Origin: Paludibacter sp.
GTDB lineage: Bacteria > Bacteroidota > Bacteroidia > Bacteroidales > Paludibacteraceae
DNA: 64,000 bases
Direction of reading: 5' to 3'
NCBI GenBank assembly: GCA_031292575.1
Contig: JARLGX010000003.1
Location: 1 to 64,000 of the forward strand
Shown here: positions 9,900-19,229 of the stretch, piece after piece
Layout of the letters: every line of letters starts with the position of its first letter
How positions within the stretch are numbered: the first letter of the stretch is position 1
Notes under the pieces: model-generated
Seen by the model: the letters and a program-made list of their open reading frames with translations, nothing else
The model's database searches: none
What the model was told of the DNA's origin: nothing
Program-made: the position numbers and the translations under genes

Positions 9900-10964
9900 C
9901 TATGCTGAAATTTTCTTCAAATTAGAGCTGACACTGTCTGTTGATTTAACTTTTCGTTTATTCTTTCGATAGAATTTAATTACCTCTCTAATTGGTTTTG
10001 AATACTTTGATCGTTCTATATTACTCAAAGCATTAGAAAACAATGTTTTGATTCCATCCATGAAGTAATTGAAAGAATATTTTCTGTGTATAGAATAGAA
10101 ATATAATACATGATTTTTAGCCAACAATCTTTTTTTATATTCATTCTCGCCCCACAAAAAATGAAAAGTTGCCATACCCTTCTCAATTGAGGTCTGAATT
10201 AAATAGAATATACATGATTCTCCAACATTGTATTTTGAGAAATTATTATCATGGGCAATTACATGAGCAAATATTCTTTTCTTTAATATGGTTGCTATAC
10301 AACCGGCTACAATCAATCCATCTATTTCGATATACGCTACACAACCGTAATGCCGTGCAAATTGATAAATATTATTTTTAAATGCCTCATCGATTGCCGG
10401 AGTTTTCCCTTTATATTCCATCCTATCTTTATTGAGTAGTATTATTTTATCAATTATGCTCTCATCAATCTCTAATCCAAATTTTGTAATAAATTTAACT
10501 GCTGGATAATCTCTTAGCAGCCTTACTTTTCGATTTTTTATATTTTTACGTGTATGATATCCTAATTCCAAATAATAATCATCAATGGTCAAGGGTAAGT
10601 CTAATATCTGATCATCGGATTTAAAATTCAAAAAAGATTTTTTTAAGTTATAATCCACATAAGATGCATCTATTTTAATTTTGTTTATAGCAGGATATTT
10701 TTCAAATATTTTAGTTGTACATTCAGTTATAATATCTTGATTAATTTCTGCAAGTGAATTAAAGCATAAAGAAGTGTTCCCTATATTCCCGAACAATAAC
10801 AATTCTATCAATTTATCATCTTCATATACAAGCATGTAATTAACATCATAAGATGGATAATATATTTCTGCATATCGACAGGTAACCATAAATGAATCGT
10901 ACTTTTCTATAAGAAACGATTCATATTCCAGAGGTAAGCCGTTGAAACATTCTATTGAAATCAT
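9900..10964 (-). CDS. FemAB/GNAT-like acyltransferase, copy 2
   Basis: A paralogue of the gene just downstream. It opens MISIECFNGLPLEYE and ends with the same GCVAYIEIDG and FHFLWGENEYKKRL blocks. The frame extends to a TTG at 10976, but the ATG at 10964 aligns with the sister protein's start and is preferred (354 residues). Differences are spread along the whole length, so the duplication is not recent. Different acyl donors or acceptor positions for the two are possible but unproven. Confidence 0.75.
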   Translation of the reverse strand: MISIECFNGLPLEYESFLIEKYDSFMVTCRYAEIYYPSYDVNYMLVYEDDKLIELLLFGNIGNTSLCFNSLAEINQDIITECTTKIFEKYPAINKIKIDASYVDYNLKKSFLNFKSDDQILDLPLTIDDYYLELGYHTRKNIKNRKVRLLRDYPAVKFITKFGLEIDESIIDKIILLNKDRMEYKGKTPAIDEAFKNNIYQFARHYGCVAYIEIDGLIVAGCIATILKKRIFAHVIAHDNNFSKYNVGESCIFYLIQTSIEKGMATFHFLWGENEYKKRLLAKNHVLYFYSIHRKYSFNYFMDGIKTLFSNALSNIERSKYSKPIREVIKFYRKNKRKVKSTDSVSSNLKKISA

Positions 10965-10976
10965 ATATTGAAGCAA

Positions 10977-12104
10977 TTAGTTTTTAATGATTTTCGTCCA
11001 TTCTTCAATAAAATCTTTTTGAGTATCTGACATTAACGATGGTTTATTTTCCATGTCAATTTCTTTTATAACATCAATTGAATTCAAGAAAATATTCAGT
11101 TTATCAATAGTTTCGTTTTCATTCAACGGATCGAATACAATTCCGCTGTCCGATTGAATTAAGTATGAAGCCCCTGCATATTTTGAGCAAAAAACTTTAT
11201 TTCCAAAAATAAGTGCCTCATTTACAACTGCCCCAAATGGTTCATATGTACTTGGTAACACAAAACCGGATGAACATATATACCATGCATAAAGTTCCTT
11301 TTCATCGTATTTACCAGGCAATAGTATTTTATTTTCTAAATGTTTTTCTTTGATTAAAGCTTCAATATCATTTTTGTCTTCGCCATCGCCTACTAAAATA
11401 AATACCACTTTATTGTCCTTAAATAGCACTGGATTTGTTGTTTTTATGAATCTAATTAGACCCTTCACTTCTACAAATCGACCCACAAATAATAATACTT
11501 TCTTATCTTTTAATTTATACTTTATAGTATATTCATTTGCAATTTTCTCTAATTCCCCGGGATTATTTCGTAATCTTTGAGGATTTTGCAATATAGGCGA
11601 CACGATGATTTTATTCTCTTGCAAATTAAATCTGTTCCGGTAAAATTCCGAAACTTCTTTGGACAGCACTATCAAATAATCTAACCGCTTTACTGAAATT
11701 TCACGTGCAAAAAAACGAACTTTTGACTGCACATGATTACAAATTTCTAAACTATCATCAATGGTTGATCCGATTTGTTGGTGTATAAGACCTATTTTTT
11801 TAAATAATATCAAATACTGAGTTGTAAATGAATATTCATAACCTATTATTATATCCGGTTTTTTTCTTCTTATTATATTTAACATTCCAAGACGAAAAAC
11901 TCTTTCCTTGTAACAAATTCCTTTAAGCAAAAAGGAATATTTACATTTTAATAATAGAAGTAATTTACTTTGATTATATTTAAAATATGGAACATTAGCA
12001 AATAGGAATACAACTTCTAAATCATATATTTGATTTAAGTCATTGTATTGGTCAATCATATAGGGAGCCAATGCGGGATTAAAAATCAACATCTTTTTCT
12101 TCAT
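10977..12104 (-). CDS. GT4-family glycosyltransferase
   Basis: A retaining GT-B transferase. The C-terminal half shows KVLLFVGRFVEVKGLI, VGDGEDKND, LPGKY and PSTYEPFGAVVNEALIFG with the family's donor-binding Glu residues. The N-terminal half is the acceptor domain, with IIIGYEYSF and a basic, hydrophobic surface suited to membrane association. The frame extends to a TTG at 12140, but the ATG at 12104 (MKKKMLIFNP) is the better start. It is separated by only a few bases from its neighbours in cluster 1. Confidence 0.87.
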   Translation of the reverse strand: MKKKMLIFNPALAPYMIDQYNDLNQIYDLEVVFLFANVPYFKYNQSKLLLLLKCKYSFLLKGICYKERVFRLGMLNIIRRKKPDIIIGYEYSFTTQYLILFKKIGLIHQQIGSTIDDSLEICNHVQSKVRFFAREISVKRLDYLIVLSKEVSEFYRNRFNLQENKIIVSPILQNPQRLRNNPGELEKIANEYTIKYKLKDKKVLLFVGRFVEVKGLIRFIKTTNPVLFKDNKVVFILVGDGEDKNDIEALIKEKHLENKILLPGKYDEKELYAWYICSSGFVLPSTYEPFGAVVNEALIFGNKVFCSKYAGASYLIQSDSGIVFDPLNENETIDKLNIFLNSIDVIKEIDMENKPSLMSDTQKDFIEEWTKIIKN

Positions 12105-12173
12105 ATTCCTAATTATATCTCTTTTGAACTCTAATAACAAACCAGTTAAAATTAACGATTAACTTTTCATTAG

Positions 12174-13070
12174 TTACTTTGAAATTTCCACTTTCGTTTT
12201 CTTAAATTTATCCCAGATAAATGGAAACAAAGTTTTTAACCATAGCATAGTAAAATAGTAGGGATACTGATATTTAAAATGTTTCTTTAAATAATAGGAT
12301 TGTTCATTGTAGCCCAATCCTAATGGACTAAATAAATAATTTATACGATCTTTTAAAGAAGAGTTAGATGGTAACCAACTATTGCCGTGGTCATCTCCAC
12401 AAATTCCACCAAAACCAGGACATACTAAAACTGGAATTTTATGTTCTGAAGCCATGAGTGTGTAATCATAATCTCCAAATTGATGTATGTATTTTTTATC
12501 CAAAATCCCAATAGCTTTAACCACGTCCTTTGTCACCATTAATATATTTGCATTTGCCATAGTGCAAGGTGTTGGAACATCTGTTGGTTTAACCAACTTC
12601 GATTTAATTTTAAATCCTCTGTGAGTGATTAATGTACCACCATAAGAAATTTTTGAATTTAACTCATCTTTGGTTGAGCAGGCGTAAATACCCGATTGAT
12701 TGTACTGTTTTAAACAAAACTCATGAGTAAGTAAAAGGTTGTCAAGAAATAATTCATTTAAAACCACGTCATCATTTAATAGCAAAAAAGCATCGTAGTC
12801 AATATCTTGCTTCAATGCAGTTTCCCATGCCAACCTCATACCTCCCGACCAAAACAATTCTCCGGAACCATTTGTAATATTTATTTCTGGAAATTTTTTT
12901 GATATTTCTTCATTAGTACCATCGGTAGAGCCATCATCTACTAAATATATATCAAACTTAATTTTATGTTTTGACAAATCAATTGCTCTATACACTGATT
13001 TTAAACAATTAATCGTCTTATCTTTTCTATTATGGCATGTGAGTAAAATTGCTATCTTTTCCATATCCAT
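12174..13070 (-). CDS. GT2-family glycosyltransferase, rhamnosyltransferase-like
   Basis: An inverting GT-A transferase. It opens IAILLTCHNRKDKTINCL, with LVDDGSTDGT (nucleotide binding), LLLNDDVVL (metal-binding acidic motif) and SGGMRLAW, a block frequent in rhamnosyltransferase-like GT2 proteins. A hydrophobic stretch lies near the C-terminus. ATGs at 13070 and 13064 are both possible. The donor sugar is not certain. Confidence 0.87.
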   Translation of the reverse strand: MDMEKIAILLTCHNRKDKTINCLKSVYRAIDLSKHKIKFDIYLVDDGSTDGTNEEISKKFPEINITNGSGELFWSGGMRLAWETALKQDIDYDAFLLLNDDVVLNELFLDNLLLTHEFCLKQYNQSGIYACSTKDELNSKISYGGTLITHRGFKIKSKLVKPTDVPTPCTMANANILMVTKDVVKAIGILDKKYIHQFGDYDYTLMASEHKIPVLVCPGFGGICGDDHGNSWLPSNSSLKDRINYLFSPLGLGYNEQSYYLKKHFKYQYPYYFTMLWLKTLFPFIWDKFKKTKVEISK

Positions 13071-13074
13071 TTAC

Positions 13075-14352
13075 TTATGTTTTTAATTTGGGGGTGACTT
13101 CAAGTTTTCGATATCTTTTGTCAAAAATTCCGCGGACCCAAATAGTAAGCTCTCTATTTGTCATAGTTCGGAATGATTCAGAAAAGCATAGACCAATAAT
13201 TAACCAAAGAAAGAAATAATTCATATCAAAATCAGTAAACTCTTCTACCCATGAGTAGAACCATCTGAAAGCAATAAAAATACCTAATAACTTGCAAATA
13301 TAATTTCGTGATCGATTAACACATAAAAAAGATGCATAGAAAAAAACAAAAGTGTATAAAACTACACCTATTAGACCCAAGGCATTGAAAATATTTAATA
13401 TACCAACTTCTGATCCCTCTCTGCCTTTTGATCCTTCATTATAAATAGAATCGAAAAAAGTTTCTGAAATATATCCAGACACAGCACTTTCTCCAAAAAG
13501 CCAGGTATTTCGAATAATGCCGGATTGTATCACTTCTTCATATATAAATGTACGGGTATCCGCTGTTAAGGATTGATCTTCATTTTCTCCAGTTTTTGTC
13601 TTTTCAGTATAACTGTAATCACCTTTTATATATGAATCCATATCAAAAACATCGAATATTCCTGTAACAGCTAAAATAAATAATAAAACAGGAATTACAA
13701 ATATTAAAATTCGTATTAATTCTAAAATTTTTTTTGAAATTACATGTCTTAAATAATAGACAGACATTAAACCAAAACTGACTATAATTCTTATTAAATT
13801 AGAACGACTATCAATACAGGAAAGAAAAGAAAGAACTGCTATTAATATAATTCTGACTTTCCATTTTTGTGATAATAAAGGAATGAAAATAATAAAATAA
13901 TAAATTGGAGAAACAAAACGAGCAAAACCATCGGTATTAATTGATTTTAAAGAAAGGAAGAAAACAATTATTGACAAAGGAAGAAGATATTTAATAAAAT
14001 TGAAGAATATTTCTTGTGTTATTTTATTTTTACTACCTAAAACACTAACTAAAGGTAATAACATAATCAAAATGTTATATAACAAAAACGATTTCCAGTC
14101 CCAATAATTTTCTGCCTCAAAAAACCCTCTGAGAATTGCTATACAACCCCAAATTAAATAAATAAATATAATTAGATTGAGTCTGGTTATTTGCGTTTCA
14201 AGCTTAATGAGAATATAAAATATAATAATCATCAAGGAATACGATGCAGCTGCACCAATGTAGGTGGCTGATGCATTCGAATCTATTACAAAGAGAAGTT
14301 GTTTAATTCCTAAAAATAGGGTACCAAATAATAGTAATGTTTTTAATTTCAT
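13075..14352 (-). CDS. Wzy-like EPS polymerase
   Basis: A polytopic inner-membrane protein with roughly ten to twelve hydrophobic segments and one larger periplasmic loop (about residues 215-310, hydrophilic, after GIFDVFDMDSYIKG). This is the layout of O-antigen polymerases and ligases. It would join lipid-linked repeat units in the periplasm. A longer frame starts at an ATG at 14400 but overlaps the preceding gene by 41 nt. The ATG at 14352 (MKLKTLLLFG) lies 7 nt past that gene's stop and puts the first membrane helix at the start, so I chose it. Confidence 0.8.
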   Translation of the reverse strand: MKLKTLLLFGTLFLGIKQLLFVIDSNASATYIGAAASYSLMIIIFYILIKLETQITRLNLIIFIYLIWGCIAILRGFFEAENYWDWKSFLLYNILIMLLPLVSVLGSKNKITQEIFFNFIKYLLPLSIIVFFLSLKSINTDGFARFVSPIYYFIIFIPLLSQKWKVRIILIAVLSFLSCIDSRSNLIRIIVSFGLMSVYYLRHVISKKILELIRILIFVIPVLLFILAVTGIFDVFDMDSYIKGDYSYTEKTKTGENEDQSLTADTRTFIYEEVIQSGIIRNTWLFGESAVSGYISETFFDSIYNEGSKGREGSEVGILNIFNALGLIGVVLYTFVFFYASFLCVNRSRNYICKLLGIFIAFRWFYSWVEEFTDFDMNYFFLWLIIGLCFSESFRTMTNRELTIWVRGIFDKRYRKLEVTPKLKT

Positions 14353-14359
14353 TTTATTA

Positions 14360-15475
14360 CTATCTACTTCGTTGATATAAATTGAAAATACTTTCAACAT
14401 TCTTTTGCATATAAAATTTATTATTTACTAATAAATTTGCTTTTTCAGAAAGCTGAGAGGCAACATCAGGATTTGAAATAAGAAAATCTATTTTATCTGC
14501 AAGTGTTTTATAATCAGGTGGTATTATCACGCTTACCTCCATCTCTTTATTAAAATCACGGAGGCCAGGTACATCATATAAAATAGTTGGAATTTTACAT
14601 GCCATTGTTTCTATTGTCGTAATTGGAATTCCTTCAAATTTACTTGTCATTAAATAAATATCTGAGGCAATTAGGTATTTTCTTACATCAGATTGATTTC
14701 CATAAAATCGTACATTTTCTGAAACTCCTAATTTTTTTGCTAATTCAATCTCATCATCTTCGACTTCTCCTTTGCCCAAATGTAGGTACAAAATGTTTGA
14801 GTATTTCTTTACTATCATTGGTAAAGATTTGATTATTTCAGAATGTCTTTTGATGTGGCTACATCCTCCAATAGAGATTAATACCACTGAATCATTTTGT
14901 ATTTCTAATTCCTTACGAATCATTGTTTTTTCTCCGTCAGCAGCGGGATAAAAGCGCTTACTTCCATACCAATTATAAATTTTTGTAGTTTTATTATGAT
15001 ACAATTTTAATTCATGTTCGTATACTGAATCACTAATAGTTTGGAAACGACACTTAAAGATATGTTTTGAAGACAAACGTAACAAAACATGATAGGGATA
15101 TGAATAAAAATGAGTTGGAAAAACATTATGAAAAGTATAAACCGAGCGTTTGCCAGCTAACCATGCACAAAGAGCCATACCCCACATGGTTCCACTCGAA
15201 TGGATATGAACCACATCATAATTATTTTGTTTTAAAAACGAAATAAACTGAATGTAATATGCAATCCGTTTGAAATAATTTTCTAAAGGAGGATAGGGCT
15301 TATGTAATACTGTGTACCCAGCTTTTTCAAAGAAAGGTGCATACTCTCCCAAATTACCAGCTGTTGCTACAACAGTAAGTTCACAACCTTTTTCTTGAAA
15401 CAATGGTGCTGCATCTACATACATAATCTCAGCACCGGAAAACTTTAGCTCGTGTAAAATGTGTATAACCTTCAT
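14360..15475 (-). CDS. GT4-family glycosyltransferase
   Basis: A retaining GT-B enzyme beginning MKVIHILHELKFSGAEIMY, with a glycine/serine-containing acceptor loop. HIHSSGTMWG and FHNVFPTHF sit in the N-terminal half. The C-terminal half carries ISIGGCSHIKRH, YLHLGKGE and SKFEGIPITTIETMACKIPT (family EX7E-like region). At 371 residues it has the usual length. It lies between the acyltransferase and the polymerase in cluster 1. Confidence 0.88.
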   Translation of the reverse strand: MKVIHILHELKFSGAEIMYVDAAPLFQEKGCELTVVATAGNLGEYAPFFEKAGYTVLHKPYPPLENYFKRIAYYIQFISFLKQNNYDVVHIHSSGTMWGMALCAWLAGKRSVYTFHNVFPTHFYSYPYHVLLRLSSKHIFKCRFQTISDSVYEHELKLYHNKTTKIYNWYGSKRFYPAADGEKTMIRKELEIQNDSVVLISIGGCSHIKRHSEIIKSLPMIVKKYSNILYLHLGKGEVEDDEIELAKKLGVSENVRFYGNQSDVRKYLIASDIYLMTSKFEGIPITTIETMACKIPTILYDVPGLRDFNKEMEVSVIIPPDYKTLADKIDFLISNPDVASQLSEKANLLVNNKFYMQKNVESIFNLYQRSR

Positions 15476-15478
15476 ATT

Positions 15479-16168
15479 TTATTCAATTTGATAATCTAAT
15501 GACCACGATACGTCATTTTTTATGACTCGTAAAGGATTTCCGGCACACAATGTACCATTTTCAATATTTTTGGTTACAAGACTATTCATGCCAACAATTG
15601 CATTGCTGCCAATCGTAACCCCTTTTAAAATTTTAACATAGCTGCCGATCCATACCTTATCACCAATATTTATTGGTTTTTCAGGATTGATAAAATTACC
15701 ACCTTTATCATAGATTGAATGAGTATCAGATGCCCATATCTCAATATTGTCTGCAAAAAGACAACCCTCACCAATTGTTATATCATTATTTTTCCCAACA
15801 TTTACTATTCTAACTTGACCAAATGTAGTCTTTTCTCCAATTATAATATTGCAATTTGATCCGCGAAGATTTATTATGGCTCTTCTAAGTTTAACCCCAT
15901 TCTTTATAATTATTTTATTGTTTTTCCCAATAATTGAAATTTGACAATTCTCAATAAATGCTTTTGTAAAAATAATTTCATTATTAATTCCATTAACAAG
16001 AATCCAAGTATTATATATTTTAGAACCAATAACTCTGATTAAACTTCCTTTAGTAATGGAGATCCTAAAACGAAAATAAAATGATTTTGAGCTAATTACT
16101 CCATGATGAGACCACACATACAATGTATATAATATATTAAATAATATTTTACACCACTTTTTAATCAT
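15479..16168 (-). CDS. Left-handed beta-helix (hexapeptide) acyltransferase
   Basis: Repeated hexapeptide-type turns run through the middle and C-terminal parts, ending with the xenobiotic/sugar O-acyltransferase signature: DTHSIYD (probable catalytic His), GDKVWIGSYVKILKGVTIG, and CAGNPLRVIK. The N-terminal section has extra beta-helix coils of a looser kind. It probably acetylates a sugar of the cluster 1 polysaccharide using acetyl-CoA. It starts 16 nt after the upstream gene ends. Confidence 0.85.
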   Translation of the reverse strand: MIKKWCKILFNILYTLYVWSHHGVISSKSFYFRFRISITKGSLIRVIGSKIYNTWILVNGINNEIIFTKAFIENCQISIIGKNNKIIIKNGVKLRRAIINLRGSNCNIIIGEKTTFGQVRIVNVGKNNDITIGEGCLFADNIEIWASDTHSIYDKGGNFINPEKPINIGDKVWIGSYVKILKGVTIGSNAIVGMNSLVTKNIENGTLCAGNPLRVIKNDVSWSLDYQIE

Positions 16169-16184
16169 AATCCATTTTATTATT

Positions 16185-17168
16185 TTACCAATAACAACTT
16201 CCTTCTACTTTGCTGGAATCTGCAGGTTTTGCAGTATCACCCGGACGTATCCAATATTCATTCATTAATGACGAGTAGCTTCCGTAAGGTATTCCCCATT
16301 TTTTAGTTCCATAATTCGGATCTTCCCAGCGTTTTCCTCGAATACCAAACAGCAATTGGAGACTTCCGCCCATGTGTATTGACTTTTTTCCCATTTTTTT
16401 CACATGAGCCGCTAAGGAAAAACCATACGCTCCTGCACCTATCAAGCAAATATCATAGTCAACACTATCTATTTCAGCTTTCATATAATTAAGAGCTTCA
16501 AACCAATCGACAAATTTTGTTTTCTCATTAGCGAAACTCATAACAGCTTTCACTGTTTTCAATTCAAAATCTGGTAGAATATTGCGCTTAAATATTAAAT
16601 CTTTTCTTTTGTATTGTTCTTTTATCTCATTTTCAAAGGGATGAACTACTAATATTTTTCTCCCTTCTAATGCTCTTGTCCATGGATTCTCAGACCAGAA
16701 AGGTTCTAATAATCTCAAATGAACTTTCTGAGTCTTTTCCAGTTCATCTTTAAAAATAACTTCTTGTTCCAACCATGAACCTAAAACATCAATTTGTTGA
16801 ATATCCTGCAGCATAAGTTCGCAAAATTTCTCAATTTTCTCAATTTTTGGAGGAAAAAAACCAGCATTTACATTCATATGATTAATAATTGGTGTTTCCC
16901 ACCACCAAGGTAGCTCGTCTCCAATTATGTAATCTATATATTTCGGAGTATTCTTTTTTACTCCTACATAATTTATTAAGCATGACATTTCAACACTTCC
17001 AAAACGTGCAATCATCCGTGGTTTGTCATCTATTAATGCTTCATAGATTATATTTGAAGCAATATCAGGATCATTTACACATTCAGGTTTTCTTAAGGTG
17101 TTTGCTCGAACACATTTAAAATAAAGCTTTCGTAGCCCCTTTAAAGTATTTATTGAAAGTTTATTCAT
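16185..17168 (-). CDS. GT-D-like domain protein, putative glycosyltransferase
   Basis: I do not recognise a characterised function. The N-terminal PRMIARFGSVEMSCL resembles the nucleotide-sugar-binding RFG..E motif of GT-D fold enzymes (DUF1792-type). The C-terminal part has DICLIGAGAYGFSLAAHV and a glycine-rich GGSLQLLFG block, as in uncharacterised Bacteroidota EPS-cluster proteins of this kind. There are no membrane helices or signal peptide. Its place between an acyltransferase and a fucosyltransferase-like gene fits a transferase role; this remains an inference from fold resemblance. Confidence 0.6.
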   Translation of the reverse strand: MNKLSINTLKGLRKLYFKCVRANTLRKPECVNDPDIASNIIYEALIDDKPRMIARFGSVEMSCLINYVGVKKNTPKYIDYIIGDELPWWWETPIINHMNVNAGFFPPKIEKIEKFCELMLQDIQQIDVLGSWLEQEVIFKDELEKTQKVHLRLLEPFWSENPWTRALEGRKILVVHPFENEIKEQYKRKDLIFKRNILPDFELKTVKAVMSFANEKTKFVDWFEALNYMKAEIDSVDYDICLIGAGAYGFSLAAHVKKMGKKSIHMGGSLQLLFGIRGKRWEDPNYGTKKWGIPYGSYSSLMNEYWIRPGDTAKPADSSKVEGSCYW

Positions 17169-17252
17169 ATTACTTAATTTTAAAATTTAATTTTATAACA
17201 ATGCTCTTGTTTAATAAATATAATACATTGTACATAATCCTTTTCCAATAAA

Positions 17253-18290
17253 TTATTTGGAAGAGTCAATAACTAAACCATTTTTGATAAAATTGTCTAC
17301 CACTTCACTTTCTAATAAACCATCTTCATTAGTCAATATCCAATCACTTGTTTCCGGATATCCATGCCAAAAGTCTTTTGGGCAAACTTTTGTTCCATTG
17401 TTAAGTAATGCAGGTTTATACGAAAATGAGCTTTTACTTGTAATCAATAAATCGGCATAAACCATGTGTAAAAACGAGTCCTGAGCACTCATATCCAAAC
17501 AGAAATGAATATTTTCAAATTCTTCAAAATCGGCGAAGTCTTTTCTATTTCCCTGAGAGAACAAATAAATAGCTATCGGCTTTATCGGTTTAAGATTTTC
17601 TATTATAGTTGAAAGCGCTGTTTTAAAATAGTCATTTGTCTGCCATCGCATTAATAAATTTTGATTATGATTTATCTGACCCTCAACAATGTCTCCTCTT
17701 CGAACATGTATTGCAATATTAAAATTATCTTTCGAATAGATTAGTTTATCCTTATCTCTTGCTTTTGTTTTGTAAAACTTATCTTTAATTTCATCAATTA
17801 CTCCAAATTGGTCACGATAAAATTGATCTTGTTCAGCCACAAAAACGACTCGTTTATTGCTGTACGATGCAATAATATTTTTTATAAGCGTCGCTTCTTT
17901 GCTATTGAATTCATGAAATAATGGAAGCAAAACTTTTTTATAACCTTGTTCTTCAACTAATTTTTTAGCCGTTATTTCATTATCGCCAAACCCTAAAAAC
18001 TGTTCCCATGAATTTTGCGTAAATGGGAAATGTGCAAATTTTAATCCGAATTGTTTTGCAAACCAGTACCCAGCTATCCAGTTAGCCATTTGATGACCAA
18101 TACCTGCTCCGGGATTCGGTCTTGCTCCATAATAAAAAGATTCTTTCTTTGTAATTTTATTCTTTTTATTGAACAAATAATGCCAAAAAGATTGATAAAT
18201 ATATGGATATACGCTTTTATCCCGAGTGTAGGAAACTATATAATACCACAACTTGGCTTTTACTTTAAATAGAAAAAGTTTAATTATCAT
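17253..18290 (-). CDS. GT11-like alpha-1,2-fucosyltransferase family protein
   Basis: The mid-protein motif IHVRRGD is the hallmark of alpha-1,2-fucosyltransferases (HxRRGD binds the GDP-fucose phosphate). The N-terminal GAGIGHQMANWIAGYWFAK corresponds to the family's GxLGNQ-type motif. The C-terminal LLITSKSSFSYKPALLN matches the SxFS..A block. Length is a little above typical GT11 enzymes. This suggests fucose or a related deoxyhexose in the cluster 1 polymer. No GDP-fucose synthesis gene is in the window. It overlaps the next gene by 11 nt. Confidence 0.78.
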   Translation of the reverse strand: MIIKLFLFKVKAKLWYYIVSYTRDKSVYPYIYQSFWHYLFNKKNKITKKESFYYGARPNPGAGIGHQMANWIAGYWFAKQFGLKFAHFPFTQNSWEQFLGFGDNEITAKKLVEEQGYKKVLLPLFHEFNSKEATLIKNIIASYSNKRVVFVAEQDQFYRDQFGVIDEIKDKFYKTKARDKDKLIYSKDNFNIAIHVRRGDIVEGQINHNQNLLMRWQTNDYFKTALSTIIENLKPIKPIAIYLFSQGNRKDFADFEEFENIHFCLDMSAQDSFLHMVYADLLITSKSSFSYKPALLNNGTKVCPKDFWHGYPETSDWILTNEDGLLESEVVDNFIKNGLVIDSSK

Positions 18291-19095
18291 ATATATTTTT
18301 TCTCTTTATTAAATCAGAATAGCTCCCTAAGAGTCCAACTTTGACAATTTTCCACTTAATTATTATCCTACTTTTGATAGTATTCGGAAGTTCATGATAA
18401 TAACCTCTTTTATCAAAATCTACATTATAATTTATACTTTTGAGGTGCTCAATAGCTTCACTAAGCCATTTACCTTTGTGTAAACAACCGGCTAGATGGT
18501 AAGGAATCGGATTATATTTTTCATTAATAACAGCAGCGAGTTTAATATGCATTTTTTCCGCCCTTAAAGTTCCATACCATTCTGAAGTCCATGGATCTTC
18601 GTGAGGTAAAGCCATTTGATAAAGCATAGACTTTTTCCAAAAAGCTATTTGATATGAAAACATAATATAAGGTGCAGGCGAAGTTACCATAAACAATTCT
18701 TTATGGTCAGTTTCTTTTGTATTAGGATATTGTTGGTTTGTCAAACACAATGAATCTAATTTCTTCTCTACAAAAAAATTAAAATACTCGAAAATTTTCT
18801 TGTTATTCACTTTCCCCATAAAAATATAGTCAATCATCATTAACAGTATATTTTCAGACTTAATCTGATCTAATCCTTTTCGAAAAGTTATTCCAAATGT
18901 TTTGTTATAACCAACTTGAGTACAAATAATATTTAATCCTTCAGTCGAAAATGTTTTTTCTTCTGTATTTAAATATATTTTACCAGAATATTCTGGCCAA
19001 TAAATCTTGAATAAATCAAAAAAAATTGGCCATATGTCTGAGTAAGAATCAGCAGAACTAATAAATATAGGGCAATTATTCATACATAAATTCAT
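18280..19095 (-). CDS. Unrecognised EPS-cluster protein, possibly GT-A-like
   Basis: A 271-residue soluble protein that I cannot place in a named family. It starts with a strand-rich segment (CPIFISSADSYSDIW) typical of an alpha/beta fold and has ILLMMIDYIFMGK in the position where GT-A enzymes carry their acidic motif. A conserved-looking HEDPWTSEWYG lies in the middle. Two ATGs (19095, 19083) are possible starts. It sits directly after the flippase gene and overlaps the fucosyltransferase-like gene, so a glycan-building role is likely but unproven. Confidence 0.6.
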   Translation of the reverse strand: MNLCMNNCPIFISSADSYSDIWPIFFDLFKIYWPEYSGKIYLNTEEKTFSTEGLNIICTQVGYNKTFGITFRKGLDQIKSENILLMMIDYIFMGKVNNKKIFEYFNFFVEKKLDSLCLTNQQYPNTKETDHKELFMVTSPAPYIMFSYQIAFWKKSMLYQMALPHEDPWTSEWYGTLRAEKMHIKLAAVINEKYNPIPYHLAGCLHKGKWLSEAIEHLKSINYNVDFDKRGYYHELPNTIKSRIIIKWKIVKVGLLGSYSDLIKRKNIYDN

Positions 19096-19229
19096 TTTAA
19101 AAGCAAACTGGTGATTGAAAACATTTAAATTGACAAAGTGTTGTTTTTTCTACAATTTGTATGTTTAACAAGAAAATAAAATTATTTAAATTTAAATTAT
19201 AACTAAGATTAAGAGTACTTTAATTCATT

